Assembly (NCBI GenBank): GCA_963734965.1 | Contig: CAVTJK010000004.1 | Location: 2,478,917 to 2,542,916 of the forward strand | DNA length: 64,000 nucleotides | Reading direction: 5' to 3' | DNA from: UBA4742 sp963734965 | GTDB lineage: Bacteria > Actinomycetota > Acidimicrobiia > Acidimicrobiales > Acidimicrobilacustridaceae | Shown: in pieces, positions 43,148 to 52,441 of the stretch | Layout of the letters: every line of letters begins with the position of its first letter | Position numbering within the stretch: position 1 is the stretch's first letter | Program-made: the position numbers and the translations under genes | Notes under the pieces: model-generated | Told to the model about the DNA's origin: nothing | The model's database searches: none | What the model saw: only the letters and a program-made list of their open reading frames with translations

Positions 43148-44616
43148 GCGCCATCCTCGGCACCGAGCCGGCGGGGTCGACCAGCAAGCCGACCGCTGAC
43201 GGCGTCGTCGTGTCGGGCCCGCCGAAGTTCGCACGTCGGGCCCGTCCATCGGTGAACGAGAGCCCTCGCTCGCGCATGAGCGTGCGCCGGCGGCTGGCCC
43301 TGCTGTTCACGATCGGCACCGCACTGAGCCTGGTGCTGTGCTGCAGCGCGCTGTTCGTGGTGCTCGACCATCAGCTCTCGACGGCGATCGACGACGGGTT
43401 GCGGGCGCGCCTCGACGACCTCGACGCCGTGATCCACCGCACCGGGGGCAAGACCGACGACCGTGATCCCTTCGCCCAGGTGGTCGAGCGGGACGGGAGG
43501 GTCATCGCCTGGTCACCCGGTGACCAACCGACCAGATCTGAGCTCACCGTCGCCCAGCTGCAGTCGGTCGAGCGCAGCACGTTCTTCGACGCGGACGTGG
43601 CTGCCATCGGTGGTGACAGCCGCCTGCTGGCGAGGCCGACCGTTCTCAAAGGCCGGGACATCGTGCTCGTGGTGGGCAGCCCGCTCGACACCATGGAGCG
43701 GGCGCAACGGGGCCTGGCCCTCGTCCTGTTGGTGTTGGCCCCGTTGCTGACCGTGGCCGTGGCGTCGGCCGGGTGGTGGCTGGCCGGCGCCGCCCTGCGT
43801 CCTGTCAAGGAGATGACCGACGAGGTCAACGCCATCACGAGCCTGCGTGAGATCGACCGCCGCTTGTCCGACACGAGCGGTGACGACGAGGTCGGCGAGC
43901 TCGGCCGCACCCTCAACGCCATGCTCGGTCGCATCGAGCAGGCGGTCAGCCATGAGCGGGCCTTCGTCGACGACGCCAGCCACGAGCTCCGCACACCGAT
44001 CTCGATCCTGCGGGGCGAGCTCGAGCTGCTGCGCGCCTCGGTCCATGATCCCGCCGAGGTCGAGCAAGGTCTTGACCGAGCCCTCGACGACGTCGACCGA
44101 CTGCGCCGCCTCAGCGAGCGCCTGCTCGAGCTCTCCCGGGTGGACGCCGGCCAGATCGATGTCAACTGGCAGCTCGTAGAGATGCGGGCCCGAGCCGTCG
44201 CATTGGCTCGCGTCATGAGCATCGGGGCTCGGGTCGACATCGACGTCGCCGGGTCGGGCGTGAGCCTCGTCACCGACGCCGATCTCATCGATCAGATCCT
44301 CACCAACCTCCTCACCAACGCTCAGCGCCACGCCCAAGGCGCGATTCGTGTCACGGTCGTTGCCGAGGGATCCCAGGGCGCCCGGCTGGCCATCGAGGAC
44401 GACGGGCCCGGGTTCGCGGAATCGCTCCTTCCGGTGCGCTTCGAGCGATTCGCCCGCGGCGATGCCTCGAGGGCGCGCAGCACCGGGGGGACGGGCTTGG
44501 GTCTGGCCGTGACCGCGTCGCTCGTCTCGGCCCTCGGGGGAACCGTCACCGCCGACAACGGATCCGAGCTGGGCGGGGCCCGCGTGGTCGTCGTGCTGCC
44601 CGGCCGGCTGCGCTAG
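43144..44616 (+). CDS. Sensor histidine kinase
   Basis: 490 residues from GTG 43144; the first 44 residues are poorly conserved and an internal ATG at 43276 (MSVRRRLALLF) is an alternative start. Two membrane helices (about 50-75 and 188-212) flank a periplasmic sensor region of about 110 residues. HAMP follows, then the H-box FVDDASHELRTPISILRGE, N-box LLTNAQRHA, and G-boxes DDGPGF and GGTGLGLAV. It is the likely partner of the divergent OmpR-type regulator. The stimulus is unknown; neighbours suggest nitrogen or ion status. Confidence 0.92.
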   Translation: MSAILGTEPAGSTSKPTADGVVVSGPPKFARRARPSVNESPRSRMSVRRRLALLFTIGTALSLVLCCSALFVVLDHQLSTAIDDGLRARLDDLDAVIHRTGGKTDDRDPFAQVVERDGRVIAWSPGDQPTRSELTVAQLQSVERSTFFDADVAAIGGDSRLLARPTVLKGRDIVLVVGSPLDTMERAQRGLALVLLVLAPLLTVAVASAGWWLAGAALRPVKEMTDEVNAITSLREIDRRLSDTSGDDEVGELGRTLNAMLGRIEQAVSHERAFVDDASHELRTPISILRGELELLRASVHDPAEVEQGLDRALDDVDRLRRLSERLLELSRVDAGQIDVNWQLVEMRARAVALARVMSIGARVDIDVAGSGVSLVTDADLIDQILTNLLTNAQRHAQGAIRVTVVAEGSQGARLAIEDDGPGFAESLLPVRFERFARGDASRARSTGGTGLGLAVTASLVSALGGTVTADNGSELGGARVVVVLPGRLR

Positions 44617-44686
44617 CCGTTCTGTCGATCAGGGATGGGCTGAGCGCGGATCCGGATCAGGACCTGACGGATCTGTTACGGAGCGT

Positions 44687-44703
44687 TCATGAGAAGCTCA
44701 TGA
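44687..44703. promoter_or_regulatory. Direct-repeat box 2, TCATGA-N5-TCATGA
   Basis: TCATGAGAAGCTCATGA, with the two TCATGA words exactly 11 bases apart, 35 bases upstream of the antiporter-GlnD fusion start. Same element and spacing as the box at 42676. It suggests control by the adjacent two-component system. Confidence 0.65.
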
Positions 44704-44737
44704 GGCAGAAACGGCTCGACCGTAGGGTCGGGCGTCG

Positions 44738-47449
44738 ATGAGCGTCACGACGGTCCTGCTCCACCTGCTCGTGGTGCTAGTGGCCGCGAAGCTGGCGGCC
44801 GAGATCGCCGAGCGCATCGGCGTGCCCGCCGTCGTCGGCGAGATCCTGGCCGGGATCCTCATCGGTCCGTCGGCGCTGGGACTCGTGTCGAGCGACGAGG
44901 TGGTGCGGGTCCTCGGTGAGATCGGGGTGATCCTGCTGCTGCTCGAGGTCGGGCTCGAGATGGACATCGCCGAACTGGCCTCGGTGGGCCGGGCCGCGCT
45001 GTTGGTGGCGGTGGTCGGGGTGGTGGTGCCCTTCGCGCTCGGCGGCGGTGTGGGTCTGGCGTTCGGGATGTCGGGCAACGAGGCCTTGTTCGTCGGCGCC
45101 GCGCTCACCGCCACATCGGTCGGGATCACGGCTCGGGTCTTCGGTGACCTCAAGGTCCTGGCCACGATCGAGGCCCGCACGGTGCTCGGCGCGGCGGTGG
45201 CCGACGACGTCATCGGCCTGGTCATCCTCACCGTCGTGGTTCGGCTCGTGACCTCGGGGTCGGTCTCGGCTGTCGATGTCGGCCAGGTCGTCCTGATCGC
45301 CGTGCTCTTCCTGGTGGGGGCATCGCTCGTCGGCCTCAAGGTGGTGCCCCCGGCGTTCCACTGGATCGACCGTCACAGCCGTTCGGCCGGCACGCTCGTC
45401 GCCGTGGCGTTGGCCTTCACGCTGGCGCTGGCCGAGTTGGCCAACTCGGCGAAGCTGGCCCCGATCGTCGGCGCCTTCGTGGCCGGCGTCGTGTTGTCGA
45501 GGTCGCAGGTCGCCGAACGCGTGCGACACGAGCTCACGCCCGTCGGGCACCTCTTCATCCCTGTCTTCTTCCTGCAGATCGGCATCGATGCCGACATCAG
45601 TGCCTTCGCTCGGCCGGCCGTGCTCGGGATGGCGGCCGCCCTGCTCGCCGTGGCGGTGGCCGGCAAGCTCGTGTCGCCGATCGGGATGTTGGGATCGCGA
45701 GGTGATCGGGTCCTCGTCGGTCTCGCCATGATCCCCAGAGGCGAGGTCGGCTTGATCTTCGCCACGATCGGACTTCAGGAGCACATCTTCGGCGAGGACG
45801 TCTACGCCTCGGTGTTGCTCGTGGTCCTGGCCACGACCTTGCTCACCCCGCCGCTCCTGCGATGGCGCCTGACCCACGGGCGCCGAGACGCCCCGATCGC
45901 AACCACCGACCAGCGCCCGGCTGGGGGTTGGCTGGCGATCGAGAGCGGCCACACCCGAGACCTCGTCGAGCTGGCGGCCCAGCCCCCTGTCGGCGAGACG
46001 TTGGCGGTGGCCCTCGAGGCGGCCCAGCTGGTCGAGCAGAGGGCCCCCGGACCCGGACTGCTCGACTGGCTGGCCACCCAAGACCATGACGTGGCCCTTC
46101 GCTGGGATCGCGACAGCCGAGGCGCCTTCTTCGCGCTGCTGCGCGCCGGTGGGCCTCGCTCGTGGCGCTTCCTCAGCATCACGGCGGTCCTCGACCGGGC
46201 CCTGCCCGAGCTGGCCAGCGCGGTCAGCGATCGCCAGGCCGAGTCCTACGGCTTCGATCCGCTCGACAGCCTCGACTGGGCCACCCTCGAGGGCGTGCGC
46301 AACCTCCTCTCCGATGGGCAGTTCCCGCTCGAGCATCCGGAGTGGGTGATCCTGGCGGCGGCGATCCACGACGCGGTCGGCGGTGACGCCCACCAGGGGG
46401 TCATCGTGGCCCGGCGAGTCGCGCAGCGCCTCGACGCCGGCGCCGCCGCCGAGCAGGCGGTCGCCGGGTTGTTGCGAGATCTCGAGCTCTACTCGACGAC
46501 ATCTCGCCGCCTGAGCGCGTTCGGCGCGGAGCGGGTGCAGCAGCTGGCGCAACATGTCGGGACGATCGATCAGGCGACGGGCCTGTTGGTGCTGGCGTTG
46601 GCCACCGATGGCGGGGAGACGGTCATGCGTCAACGCCTCCAGACGCTGCACGAGCGGCTCTCGGGAGCGCTGGCCCATCCAGAGCTGATCAGCCGACGCG
46701 CCGGGAACCTCGTCGAGGCCCGTCGGGCTGAGGCGGCGCGACTGCTCGGGCAGGGCCCGGCGACGCAGCGCTTGTCGCTCGCGCCTCGATCCTTCGCGCT
46801 CAGCCAGCCAGCACCGGCTCTGGCCCTTCAGGTCCAGCTCTGTGAGCGTCAAGGTGGGAGTCGGACGCCGTTGGTCGAGGTGCACCGAGAGGACGACGGG
46901 CTGCTGCGAATCGACATCGCCGCCAACGATCAACCCGGACTGCTGGCCAACCAGGCGCACGCCCTCGGCCGAGCCGGCTTCGACGTGGTGGCCGCCGACC
47001 TCGGCGTGTGGGACGACGGCCGGGCCGTGAGCGCCTTCCGGGGCCGCGTGGCCCGGCCGGCCGACGTCGACGCGTTGGCCACCCTCGTCGTCGAGCAGCT
47101 ACGGGGACGACCAGTGGCCCGGCCGCTCCCCGACGCGTCAGTCAGCTGGGACGACGAGGTGTCACCCTGGCACTCGGTGCTGCGCGTCGAGAGCCCCGAC
47201 GAGCCGGGCCTGCTGGCCGCCATCGCCGCCGCCGTCTCCGCCGTGGGCCTCGACATCCATTCGGCTCACGTGACCACCGCGGCCGGTCGGGCTGTTGATC
47301 TGTTCGACGTCTCGGGGGCCCACGGTGACAAGGTCGATCAGACCGGGCGGGACGCTGTGGCGCGGGTGATCATCGCCGGCGCGCCGCCGCCGGCCCGGTG
47401 GTGGGCGCCGGGGCTCGGGCGCCGCCGCCACCATCCGGCTCATACCTGA
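44738..47449 (+). CDS. CPA2-type cation/proton antiporter fused to GlnD-like HD and tandem ACT domains
   Basis: 903 residues. Residues 1-375 are a 12-13 helix CPA2 antiporter (Na+ or K+/H+ exchange) with the ion-site Asp pair in VADDVIG (D156/D157) and the late PRGEVGLIF motif. Residues about 395-680 resemble the HD part of GlnD, the PII uridylyl-transferase/-removing enzyme, but the HRYTVDxH segment reads FDPLDSLDW and HDIGKG reads HDAVGG, so catalysis is doubtful. The GlnD nucleotidyltransferase domain is absent. Two C-terminal ACT domains follow (about 712-790, IAANDQPGLLANQAHALGRA; about 812-880, VESPDEPGLLAAIAAAV), as in GlnD where they bind glutamine. The amt gene follows. Glutamine-gated ion exchange is inferred. 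Confidence 0.85.
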   Translation: MSVTTVLLHLLVVLVAAKLAAEIAERIGVPAVVGEILAGILIGPSALGLVSSDEVVRVLGEIGVILLLLEVGLEMDIAELASVGRAALLVAVVGVVVPFALGGGVGLAFGMSGNEALFVGAALTATSVGITARVFGDLKVLATIEARTVLGAAVADDVIGLVILTVVVRLVTSGSVSAVDVGQVVLIAVLFLVGASLVGLKVVPPAFHWIDRHSRSAGTLVAVALAFTLALAELANSAKLAPIVGAFVAGVVLSRSQVAERVRHELTPVGHLFIPVFFLQIGIDADISAFARPAVLGMAAALLAVAVAGKLVSPIGMLGSRGDRVLVGLAMIPRGEVGLIFATIGLQEHIFGEDVYASVLLVVLATTLLTPPLLRWRLTHGRRDAPIATTDQRPAGGWLAIESGHTRDLVELAAQPPVGETLAVALEAAQLVEQRAPGPGLLDWLATQDHDVALRWDRDSRGAFFALLRAGGPRSWRFLSITAVLDRALPELASAVSDRQAESYGFDPLDSLDWATLEGVRNLLSDGQFPLEHPEWVILAAAIHDAVGGDAHQGVIVARRVAQRLDAGAAAEQAVAGLLRDLELYSTTSRRLSAFGAERVQQLAQHVGTIDQATGLLVLALATDGGETVMRQRLQTLHERLSGALAHPELISRRAGNLVEARRAEAARLLGQGPATQRLSLAPRSFALSQPAPALALQVQLCERQGGSRTPLVEVHREDDGLLRIDIAANDQPGLLANQAHALGRAGFDVVAADLGVWDDGRAVSAFRGRVARPADVDALATLVVEQLRGRPVARPLPDASVSWDDEVSPWHSVLRVESPDEPGLLAAIAAAVSAVGLDIHSAHVTTAAGRAVDLFDVSGAHGDKVDQTGRDAVARVIIAGAPPPARWWAPGLGRRRHHPAHT

Positions 47450-47557
47450 ACCGGCCACTGGATCCCCGGTCGGGAGCGATGCGGACGCCGTCCGAGGACC
47501 TGAACCGCCGCGTCCCCTTGGTCAGATCCCCGTCAGTATCTCGTTCAAGAGGCGTAA

Positions 47558-47577
47558 TCATGAAGGTCTCATCATGA
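47558..47577. promoter_or_regulatory. Direct-repeat box 3, TCATGA copies upstream of amt
   Basis: TCATGA at 47558, TCATCA 11 bases later and TCATGA at 47572, about 95 bases upstream of the ammonium transporter start, in the 224-base gap after the antiporter fusion. It is a slightly degenerate version of boxes 1 and 2, suggesting the same response regulator acts on amt. Confidence 0.55.
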
Positions 47578-47673
47578 AACATCTCTCATTTAATGTGCCG
47601 GCCGATGGCCTGTGCATTCCGCACGGGACGCCGGGCGATCTGGGGTCGCCCGCCAGCACGAGAGGAAGACTGC

Positions 47674-49230
47674 ATGAGGAGATACCTACTGGCGATGCTC
47701 GGAGGGGCCGGCGTCCTGGTCCTGGTGACCGCGGCGCCGGCGCTGGCCCAGGCCAAACCCGGCACGCAGGAGCAGATCGACGCCCTCGGCGTGGACATGA
47801 ACCTGTTGTGGGTCGTCATCGGGGCCGTCCTGGTCATCTTCATGCAGGCCGGCTTCGCCCTGGTCGAGACCGGCTTCTGTCGGGCCAAGCACGCGGCCCA
47901 TGTCATGAGCACGAACTTCTCCATCTTCGGCCTCGGCTTCGTGGCCTACTACCTGGTTGGCTACAGCCTGATGTTCGGGGGCTACACGACCCCGCTCCTC
48001 GGCTACACCGAGCCGGTCGGGACCCACCTCGTCGGCAGCGGCAACTGGGTGTTCCTGTGGCAGGGCGGTTGGGCATTGAGCGGGAAGCAGGCCTACACGG
48101 CCGGGGTCATGGCGTTCTTCCTCTACATGGTCGCCTTCATGGACACCGTCGCCACCATCCCGACGGGGGCCATGGCCGAGCGGTGGAAGTGGAAGGCCTT
48201 CGTCGGCTGGGGCTTGTTCTGTGGAGCGCTCTACTACCCGCTGTTCGGCGCGTGGACCTGGGGCGGCGGTTGGCTGGCCTCGCTGGGGAAGTCGGCCAGC
48301 ATGGGCTTCGGCTACGTCGACTTCGCGGGGTCGGGTGTCGTGCACGCGGTCGGCGGGGCGGCGGCGCTGGCCGGCGCCGTCGTGCTCGGACCTCGCATCG
48401 GCAAGTTCGGCAGGGACGGCAAGCCGCGGACCTTGGCCGGCCACCACATCCCGATGGCCATGCTCGGTACGTTCATCCTCCTGTTCGGCTGGTTCGGCTT
48501 CAACGCCGCGTCGACCCTGGCCGCCACCGACGTGCGGTTCGTGGTCGTGGCCACCAACACGGCACTGGCGGCCGCGTTCGGCGCGACCGTCGCCATGTTC
48601 TGGATGATGGCGACGACCAAGAAGCCGGACCCCGGCATGATGGCCAACGGCATGCTCGCCGGTCTGGTGGCCATCACCGCGCCGTGCGCCTTCGTCCAAC
48701 CTTGGGCCGCCGCCGTCATCGGCAGCCTGGCCGCCATCCTCGTCATCCTCGCCATCGGCTTCTGGGAGCGGCGAGGCATCGACGACCCGGTCGGCGCCAT
48801 CTCCGTGCACGGCTGCGGGGGGCTGTTCGGCGTGCTCTGCGTCGGCATCTTCGCCGACGGCCAGTACGGACAGGCCTGGAACGGCACGGTGTTCACCGAC
48901 ACATCGAAAGGTGTGACCGGCATCCTCTACGGCGGCACCGGTTGGGGCCAGCTCGGAGCCCAGGCCATCGCGTGCCTGGTGATCATGTTCGTGATGACCG
49001 GGTTCGCCTACACCTTCTTCAAGATCCAGAACGCGGTCATGAAGGGTGGCATCCGAGCCGACGAAGAAGACGAGCGCATCGGCATGGACGAACCCGAGAT
49101 GGGCGCCTACGCCTACCCCGAGTTCGGGGTCGATCCGGGGGCGCCGTCGAGCTACCCGGACATCGACGATGTCACGCCCGACATCACGTTGACCGACCCA
49201 TCCAAGCGCCCGGCCGAGCCGGTTCACTGA
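47674..49230 (+). CDS. amt: Ammonium transporter (Amt family)
   Basis: 518 residues from ATG 47674 (MRRYLLAMLG) with ribosome site AGAGGAAG. An N-terminal signal-like helix ends in APALAQA. Eleven further helices form the conducting pore. The twin-His pore is visible: first His in DFAGSGVVHAVGGAAALAGA, second in DDPVGAISVHGCGGLFGV. A long acidic C-terminal tail (RADEEDERIGMDEPEMG...) differs from E. coli AmtB. It carries NH4+/NH3 inward and is normally regulated by PII, whose modifying enzyme GlnD resembles part of the upstream protein. Confidence 0.95.
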   Translation: MRRYLLAMLGGAGVLVLVTAAPALAQAKPGTQEQIDALGVDMNLLWVVIGAVLVIFMQAGFALVETGFCRAKHAAHVMSTNFSIFGLGFVAYYLVGYSLMFGGYTTPLLGYTEPVGTHLVGSGNWVFLWQGGWALSGKQAYTAGVMAFFLYMVAFMDTVATIPTGAMAERWKWKAFVGWGLFCGALYYPLFGAWTWGGGWLASLGKSASMGFGYVDFAGSGVVHAVGGAAALAGAVVLGPRIGKFGRDGKPRTLAGHHIPMAMLGTFILLFGWFGFNAASTLAATDVRFVVVATNTALAAAFGATVAMFWMMATTKKPDPGMMANGMLAGLVAITAPCAFVQPWAAAVIGSLAAILVILAIGFWERRGIDDPVGAISVHGCGGLFGVLCVGIFADGQYGQAWNGTVFTDTSKGVTGILYGGTGWGQLGAQAIACLVIMFVMTGFAYTFFKIQNAVMKGGIRADEEDERIGMDEPEMGAYAYPEFGVDPGAPSSYPDIDDVTPDITLTDPSKRPAEPVH

Positions 49231-49243
49231 GCACGGCACATCA

Positions 49244-49269
49244 GGGGCCGGGACCTCGGTCCCGGCCCC
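49244..49269 (+). terminator. Strong hairpin downstream of amt
   Basis: Perfect 11-base stem (GGGGCCGGGAC / GTCCCGGCCCC) with a CTCG loop, beginning 14 bases after the amt stop. There is no U tract, as is common in high-GC actinobacteria. It separates amt from the XRE regulator gene. Confidence 0.7.
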
Positions 49270-49295
49270 GACGCGTGCCGACTGGGGGTTTGGGC

Positions 49296-50369
49296 GTGTC
49301 AGCTGACCCAACAGGCTCGGCCGTCGGAGCCGTGATCCGCCGACGTCGTCTCGAGCGAGGCTGGCGACTCGAGGATCTGCGCCAGATCCTGACGGCCTAC
49401 GGCCACTCCGGTGGGACGTCGATTTCCCGCCTGTCCCAGATCGAGCGCGGCGATCTCCGGCCCGACGAAGGCTTGCTCGAAGCCGTGGCCGCCGTGCTCG
49501 GTCTGCCCGAGCTCGTCTGGGCCGAGCGGTCGTCGAACGAGCCGGGACGTTCGGATCTGGTGCGGGTGCAGGCTCATCTGATCGCCGGATCCTTCTCCCC
49601 ACCGCTCGATGTGTCCTTGGGTTCGCGCGGCGTGCCGACTGATCTCGGTGTGCTGAAGTCCAGACGTCTCTGCAAGGAAGGTGATGGCGACTTCGCCGAC
49701 TTCTTCCCATTCGGCGCCCTCGTCGTGCACGAGTGCCATGAGCTTGCGGCCACCAACTGGGACGAGCTGGCCGGCTGGCGCCGCCGCCATGTCGATGACG
49801 CGGGGACCGATCTGGCCGCTCATTGGCAGGGCCGGATCGGGCAGAGCGCCGCCTCGCTCATCGACCCGGTGGTCGCCACGTTCTTCGTGGTAGAGCCGCG
49901 ACGCGGAGTTGCTCCGTCCGAGGATCTGGCCGTCGCTCTCATCGATGACCCGGTCACCGGCTCACCGCTGCGCACCCATGCCGGCCGGCCCCACGACGGC
50001 GTGCCTCTCCTGTCTGAGCAGGTCACCGAGGGCGAGCGCAGGTGCACCTTCGGACTGCTGCCCCACCACGTCGGCTGGTCGACGCGGAGCGTTGCCGCTC
50101 TGTGTGACTTCTCGCCTGGCTCGGCACATGCCGGGCAGCTCTTGGACCTCGAGCTCCAACTGCTGGCGCTGCGCTGTCTCGGACGTGAGGTCAGACGGGG
50201 TGGCCGGACGGGGCCCGCCGCCGTCACCACCGAGCTGCTCAAGCGGAGCATCTTGCAACTCTCGCGACCACGCTCGAACACCAGACGGGCGGCGTCGGTC
50301 CTGCGAGACGCGGTGATCCGATCGAGCGGTCTGAGCGACCTCGTACGCGCCGCAGTGCCGGTTGGTTGA
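49296..50369 (+). CDS. XRE-family transcriptional regulator with C-terminal sensory region
   Basis: 357 residues from GTG 49296 (VSADPTGSAV), preceded by a G-rich ribosome site. Helix-turn-helix at about 10-65 (IRRRRLERGWRLEDLRQIL, then SISRLSQIERGDLRPDEGLL). The remaining 290 residues have no recognised domain; they contain VVATFFVVEPRRG and a Leu-rich region (LLDLELQLLALRCLG). It follows the amt terminator on the same strand. A link to nitrogen control is only suggested by position. Confidence 0.75.
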   Translation: MSADPTGSAVGAVIRRRRLERGWRLEDLRQILTAYGHSGGTSISRLSQIERGDLRPDEGLLEAVAAVLGLPELVWAERSSNEPGRSDLVRVQAHLIAGSFSPPLDVSLGSRGVPTDLGVLKSRRLCKEGDGDFADFFPFGALVVHECHELAATNWDELAGWRRRHVDDAGTDLAAHWQGRIGQSAASLIDPVVATFFVVEPRRGVAPSEDLAVALIDDPVTGSPLRTHAGRPHDGVPLLSEQVTEGERRCTFGLLPHHVGWSTRSVAALCDFSPGSAHAGQLLDLELQLLALRCLGREVRRGGRTGPAAVTTELLKRSILQLSRPRSNTRRAASVLRDAVIRSSGLSDLVRAAVPVG

Positions 50370-50499
50370 CCGGCTCCAGCCGGCATGGGTTCGACGGGAG
50401 CAGACCCATTGGGGATCGACGGGCGACCGAGCGCGGCGTGATCCGTGGCTCGTGAGCGTCGGCCCGTCACGCCCGCTGGATGCTCAGTAGTGTCGCCGC

Positions 50500-52344
50500 A
50501 TGAGCGATGTCGCTGACTTCATTGTGGTGGGTGGAGGTTCGGCCGGTGCGGTGATCGCGGCTCGACTCTCCGAGGACCCCCGTTGTCGTGTGGTGCTCGT
50601 GGAGGCCGGCGGTGTCCCGCCCGCGTACGAGTCGATGCCAGCGGCCTGCCCCGCGCTGCAGCAGAACCCCGAGACGGACTGGATGTACTCCGCCGATGCC
50701 GGCGGGTGCGGCCTGGGTCTCGAAGGCGGCCGGATGATGGTGCCCCGAGGCAAGATGCTCGGCGGGTCCTCGGGGATCAACTACATGGCCTACGTGCGGG
50801 GACACCCGGGTGACTTCGACAACTGGTCAGCCGAAGGCGCCCTTGGCTGGTCCTATGACGAGGTCCTGCCCTTCTTCAGGAAGAGCGAGGGCCTCGCCTC
50901 GAGCGGCGACATCGTCGTCGACACCGACGCGCACAACATGAACGGTCCCCTGGGCGTGTCGGTCCGGTCGCCGGTGATCACCGGCGCGCAGGAGTTCGTC
51001 CAGGCGGCGGAGGCGGCCGGCATCCCTCGCGGCGACTACAACGGCCGCGATCGTGGCGGGCCAGAGGGCGTCGTGTCCTTGCTGCAGACCACAACCCGCG
51101 ACGGAAAGCGCTCGAGCACCTATCACGCCTTTCTGGAAGGTGAGGTCGAGCAACGGCCGAACCTCGAGGTGCGCTGCGTGGCTCACGTGACCAGGGTGGT
51201 CCTGGAGGATGGCCCCGACGGCCTGCAGGCGACAGGGGTCGAGTACCGAGCCGCCGACGGCGAGATGGTCGTCGTGCGCGCCGCCAAGGAGGTCATCCTC
51301 AGCGCGGGAGCGGTGGGCTCGCCGCAGATCCTCATGCTCTCCGGGGTGGGGCCCAGAGACGAGCTCGAAGCGGTCGGTGTTCCCTGTCGCCTCGACCTCC
51401 CGGATGTGGGAAAGCACCTCCGAGACCACCTGCAGGTCGGTCTCCTGTTCCCCGCGCCCGGAGCGGGGGTGTCGATGCTGCAGATGGGCCTCTCGAGTGG
51501 GCCTGATGCTCTGCGCGCCCCGGCGGGTCCGCTTCCGGCCGATCCCGCCGACGACGACGGACTACCCGACGAGCTCAAGGCGCTCAAGGCCGAAGCCGAA
51601 CGACGTGTGACCGAGTGGGCGACCACCGGCCGCGGGCTGGTGTCGTCCTCGCTCTACGACGCCAGCGCCTGGTACTCGACGGGCTTGGGGGACCACCACA
51701 CCCACGACGTGCAGATCGCCGTCTTCGTGTGCGGCTACAACCGTGACATCTGGCAGCGCTGCCTGCGAGTCGACCCCGACGAGTACTTCGATGACGCCGA
51801 CGTGCGGCTCGACCCCGAGGCCGAGACCATCATCGTTCTCGCCAACCCCGTCCAGCCCCACAGCGAGGGTGAGATCGTGCTGGCCAGCGCCGATCCGCTC
51901 GAAGCTCCCACCATCCGCATGAACTACTACGACGACCCGCACGACATGAAGGTCATGATCGCCGCCATTCGGCGAGCGCTCGACATCGTCGCCCATTGGC
52001 CTGGCGACCGGGAGATCGGTCCCATGCTCGTACCGCCAGCGATCGCCGCCGAGCACGGCCATTCCGTTGGTGCGGTCCCGAGTGACGAGTTGCTGGAAGA
52101 CCTGGCGCGCCACTACTCGTTCACCGTGTACCACCTCACGTCGACCTGTCGGATGGGAAGCGTGGTCGACTCCGACCTACGGGTCGCTGGCGTCGCGGGC
52201 CTCCGGGTGGCCGACGCCAGCGTCATGCCCAACGTGATCAGTGGGAACACCAATGCGCCGGCCATCATGGTCGGCGAGAAGGCCGCCGAGCTGCTGGCCG
52301 TCGAGCACGACGTCGAGCTCGAGGAGTTCGTGGGGGCCCGTTGA
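50500..52344 (+). CDS. GMC-family FAD oxidoreductase (choline dehydrogenase-like)
   Basis: 614 residues. The FAD-binding motif VVGGGSAGAVIAARLSE (about 10-26) is followed by GMC signature 1 (RGKMLGGSSGINYMAYVRG) and signature 2 (SAGAVGSPQILMLSGVG). The C-terminal active-site region has YHLTSTCRMG, with the catalytic His, and SGNTNAPAIMVGEKAAELL with the partner Asn. Members oxidise alcohols such as choline, glucose or aliphatic alcohols; the substrate is not clear. ATG at 50500. A 45-residue Glu/Pro-rich insertion near 345-375 (PADPADDDGLPDELKALKAE region) is unusual. Confidence 0.92.
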   Translation: MSDVADFIVVGGGSAGAVIAARLSEDPRCRVVLVEAGGVPPAYESMPAACPALQQNPETDWMYSADAGGCGLGLEGGRMMVPRGKMLGGSSGINYMAYVRGHPGDFDNWSAEGALGWSYDEVLPFFRKSEGLASSGDIVVDTDAHNMNGPLGVSVRSPVITGAQEFVQAAEAAGIPRGDYNGRDRGGPEGVVSLLQTTTRDGKRSSTYHAFLEGEVEQRPNLEVRCVAHVTRVVLEDGPDGLQATGVEYRAADGEMVVVRAAKEVILSAGAVGSPQILMLSGVGPRDELEAVGVPCRLDLPDVGKHLRDHLQVGLLFPAPGAGVSMLQMGLSSGPDALRAPAGPLPADPADDDGLPDELKALKAEAERRVTEWATTGRGLVSSSLYDASAWYSTGLGDHHTHDVQIAVFVCGYNRDIWQRCLRVDPDEYFDDADVRLDPEAETIIVLANPVQPHSEGEIVLASADPLEAPTIRMNYYDDPHDMKVMIAAIRRALDIVAHWPGDREIGPMLVPPAIAAEHGHSVGAVPSDELLEDLARHYSFTVYHLTSTCRMGSVVDSDLRVAGVAGLRVADASVMPNVISGNTNAPAIMVGEKAAELLAVEHDVELEEFVGAR

Positions 52345-52441
52345 CCATGAACGACGAGGTGTGCGCCGGTTGAGCCGCGGCTGGCCGAGGTTTCTCGCCC
52401 TGACCTGTATCCCGTGCCCCCGTACTGGGTAGTTACGATCG

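Noticed and set aside
47574..49300. Single 931-codon frame spanning amt and the XRE gene
   Set aside because: Only its last 358 codons (from GTG 49296) are protein-like; the first part is out of frame over amt.
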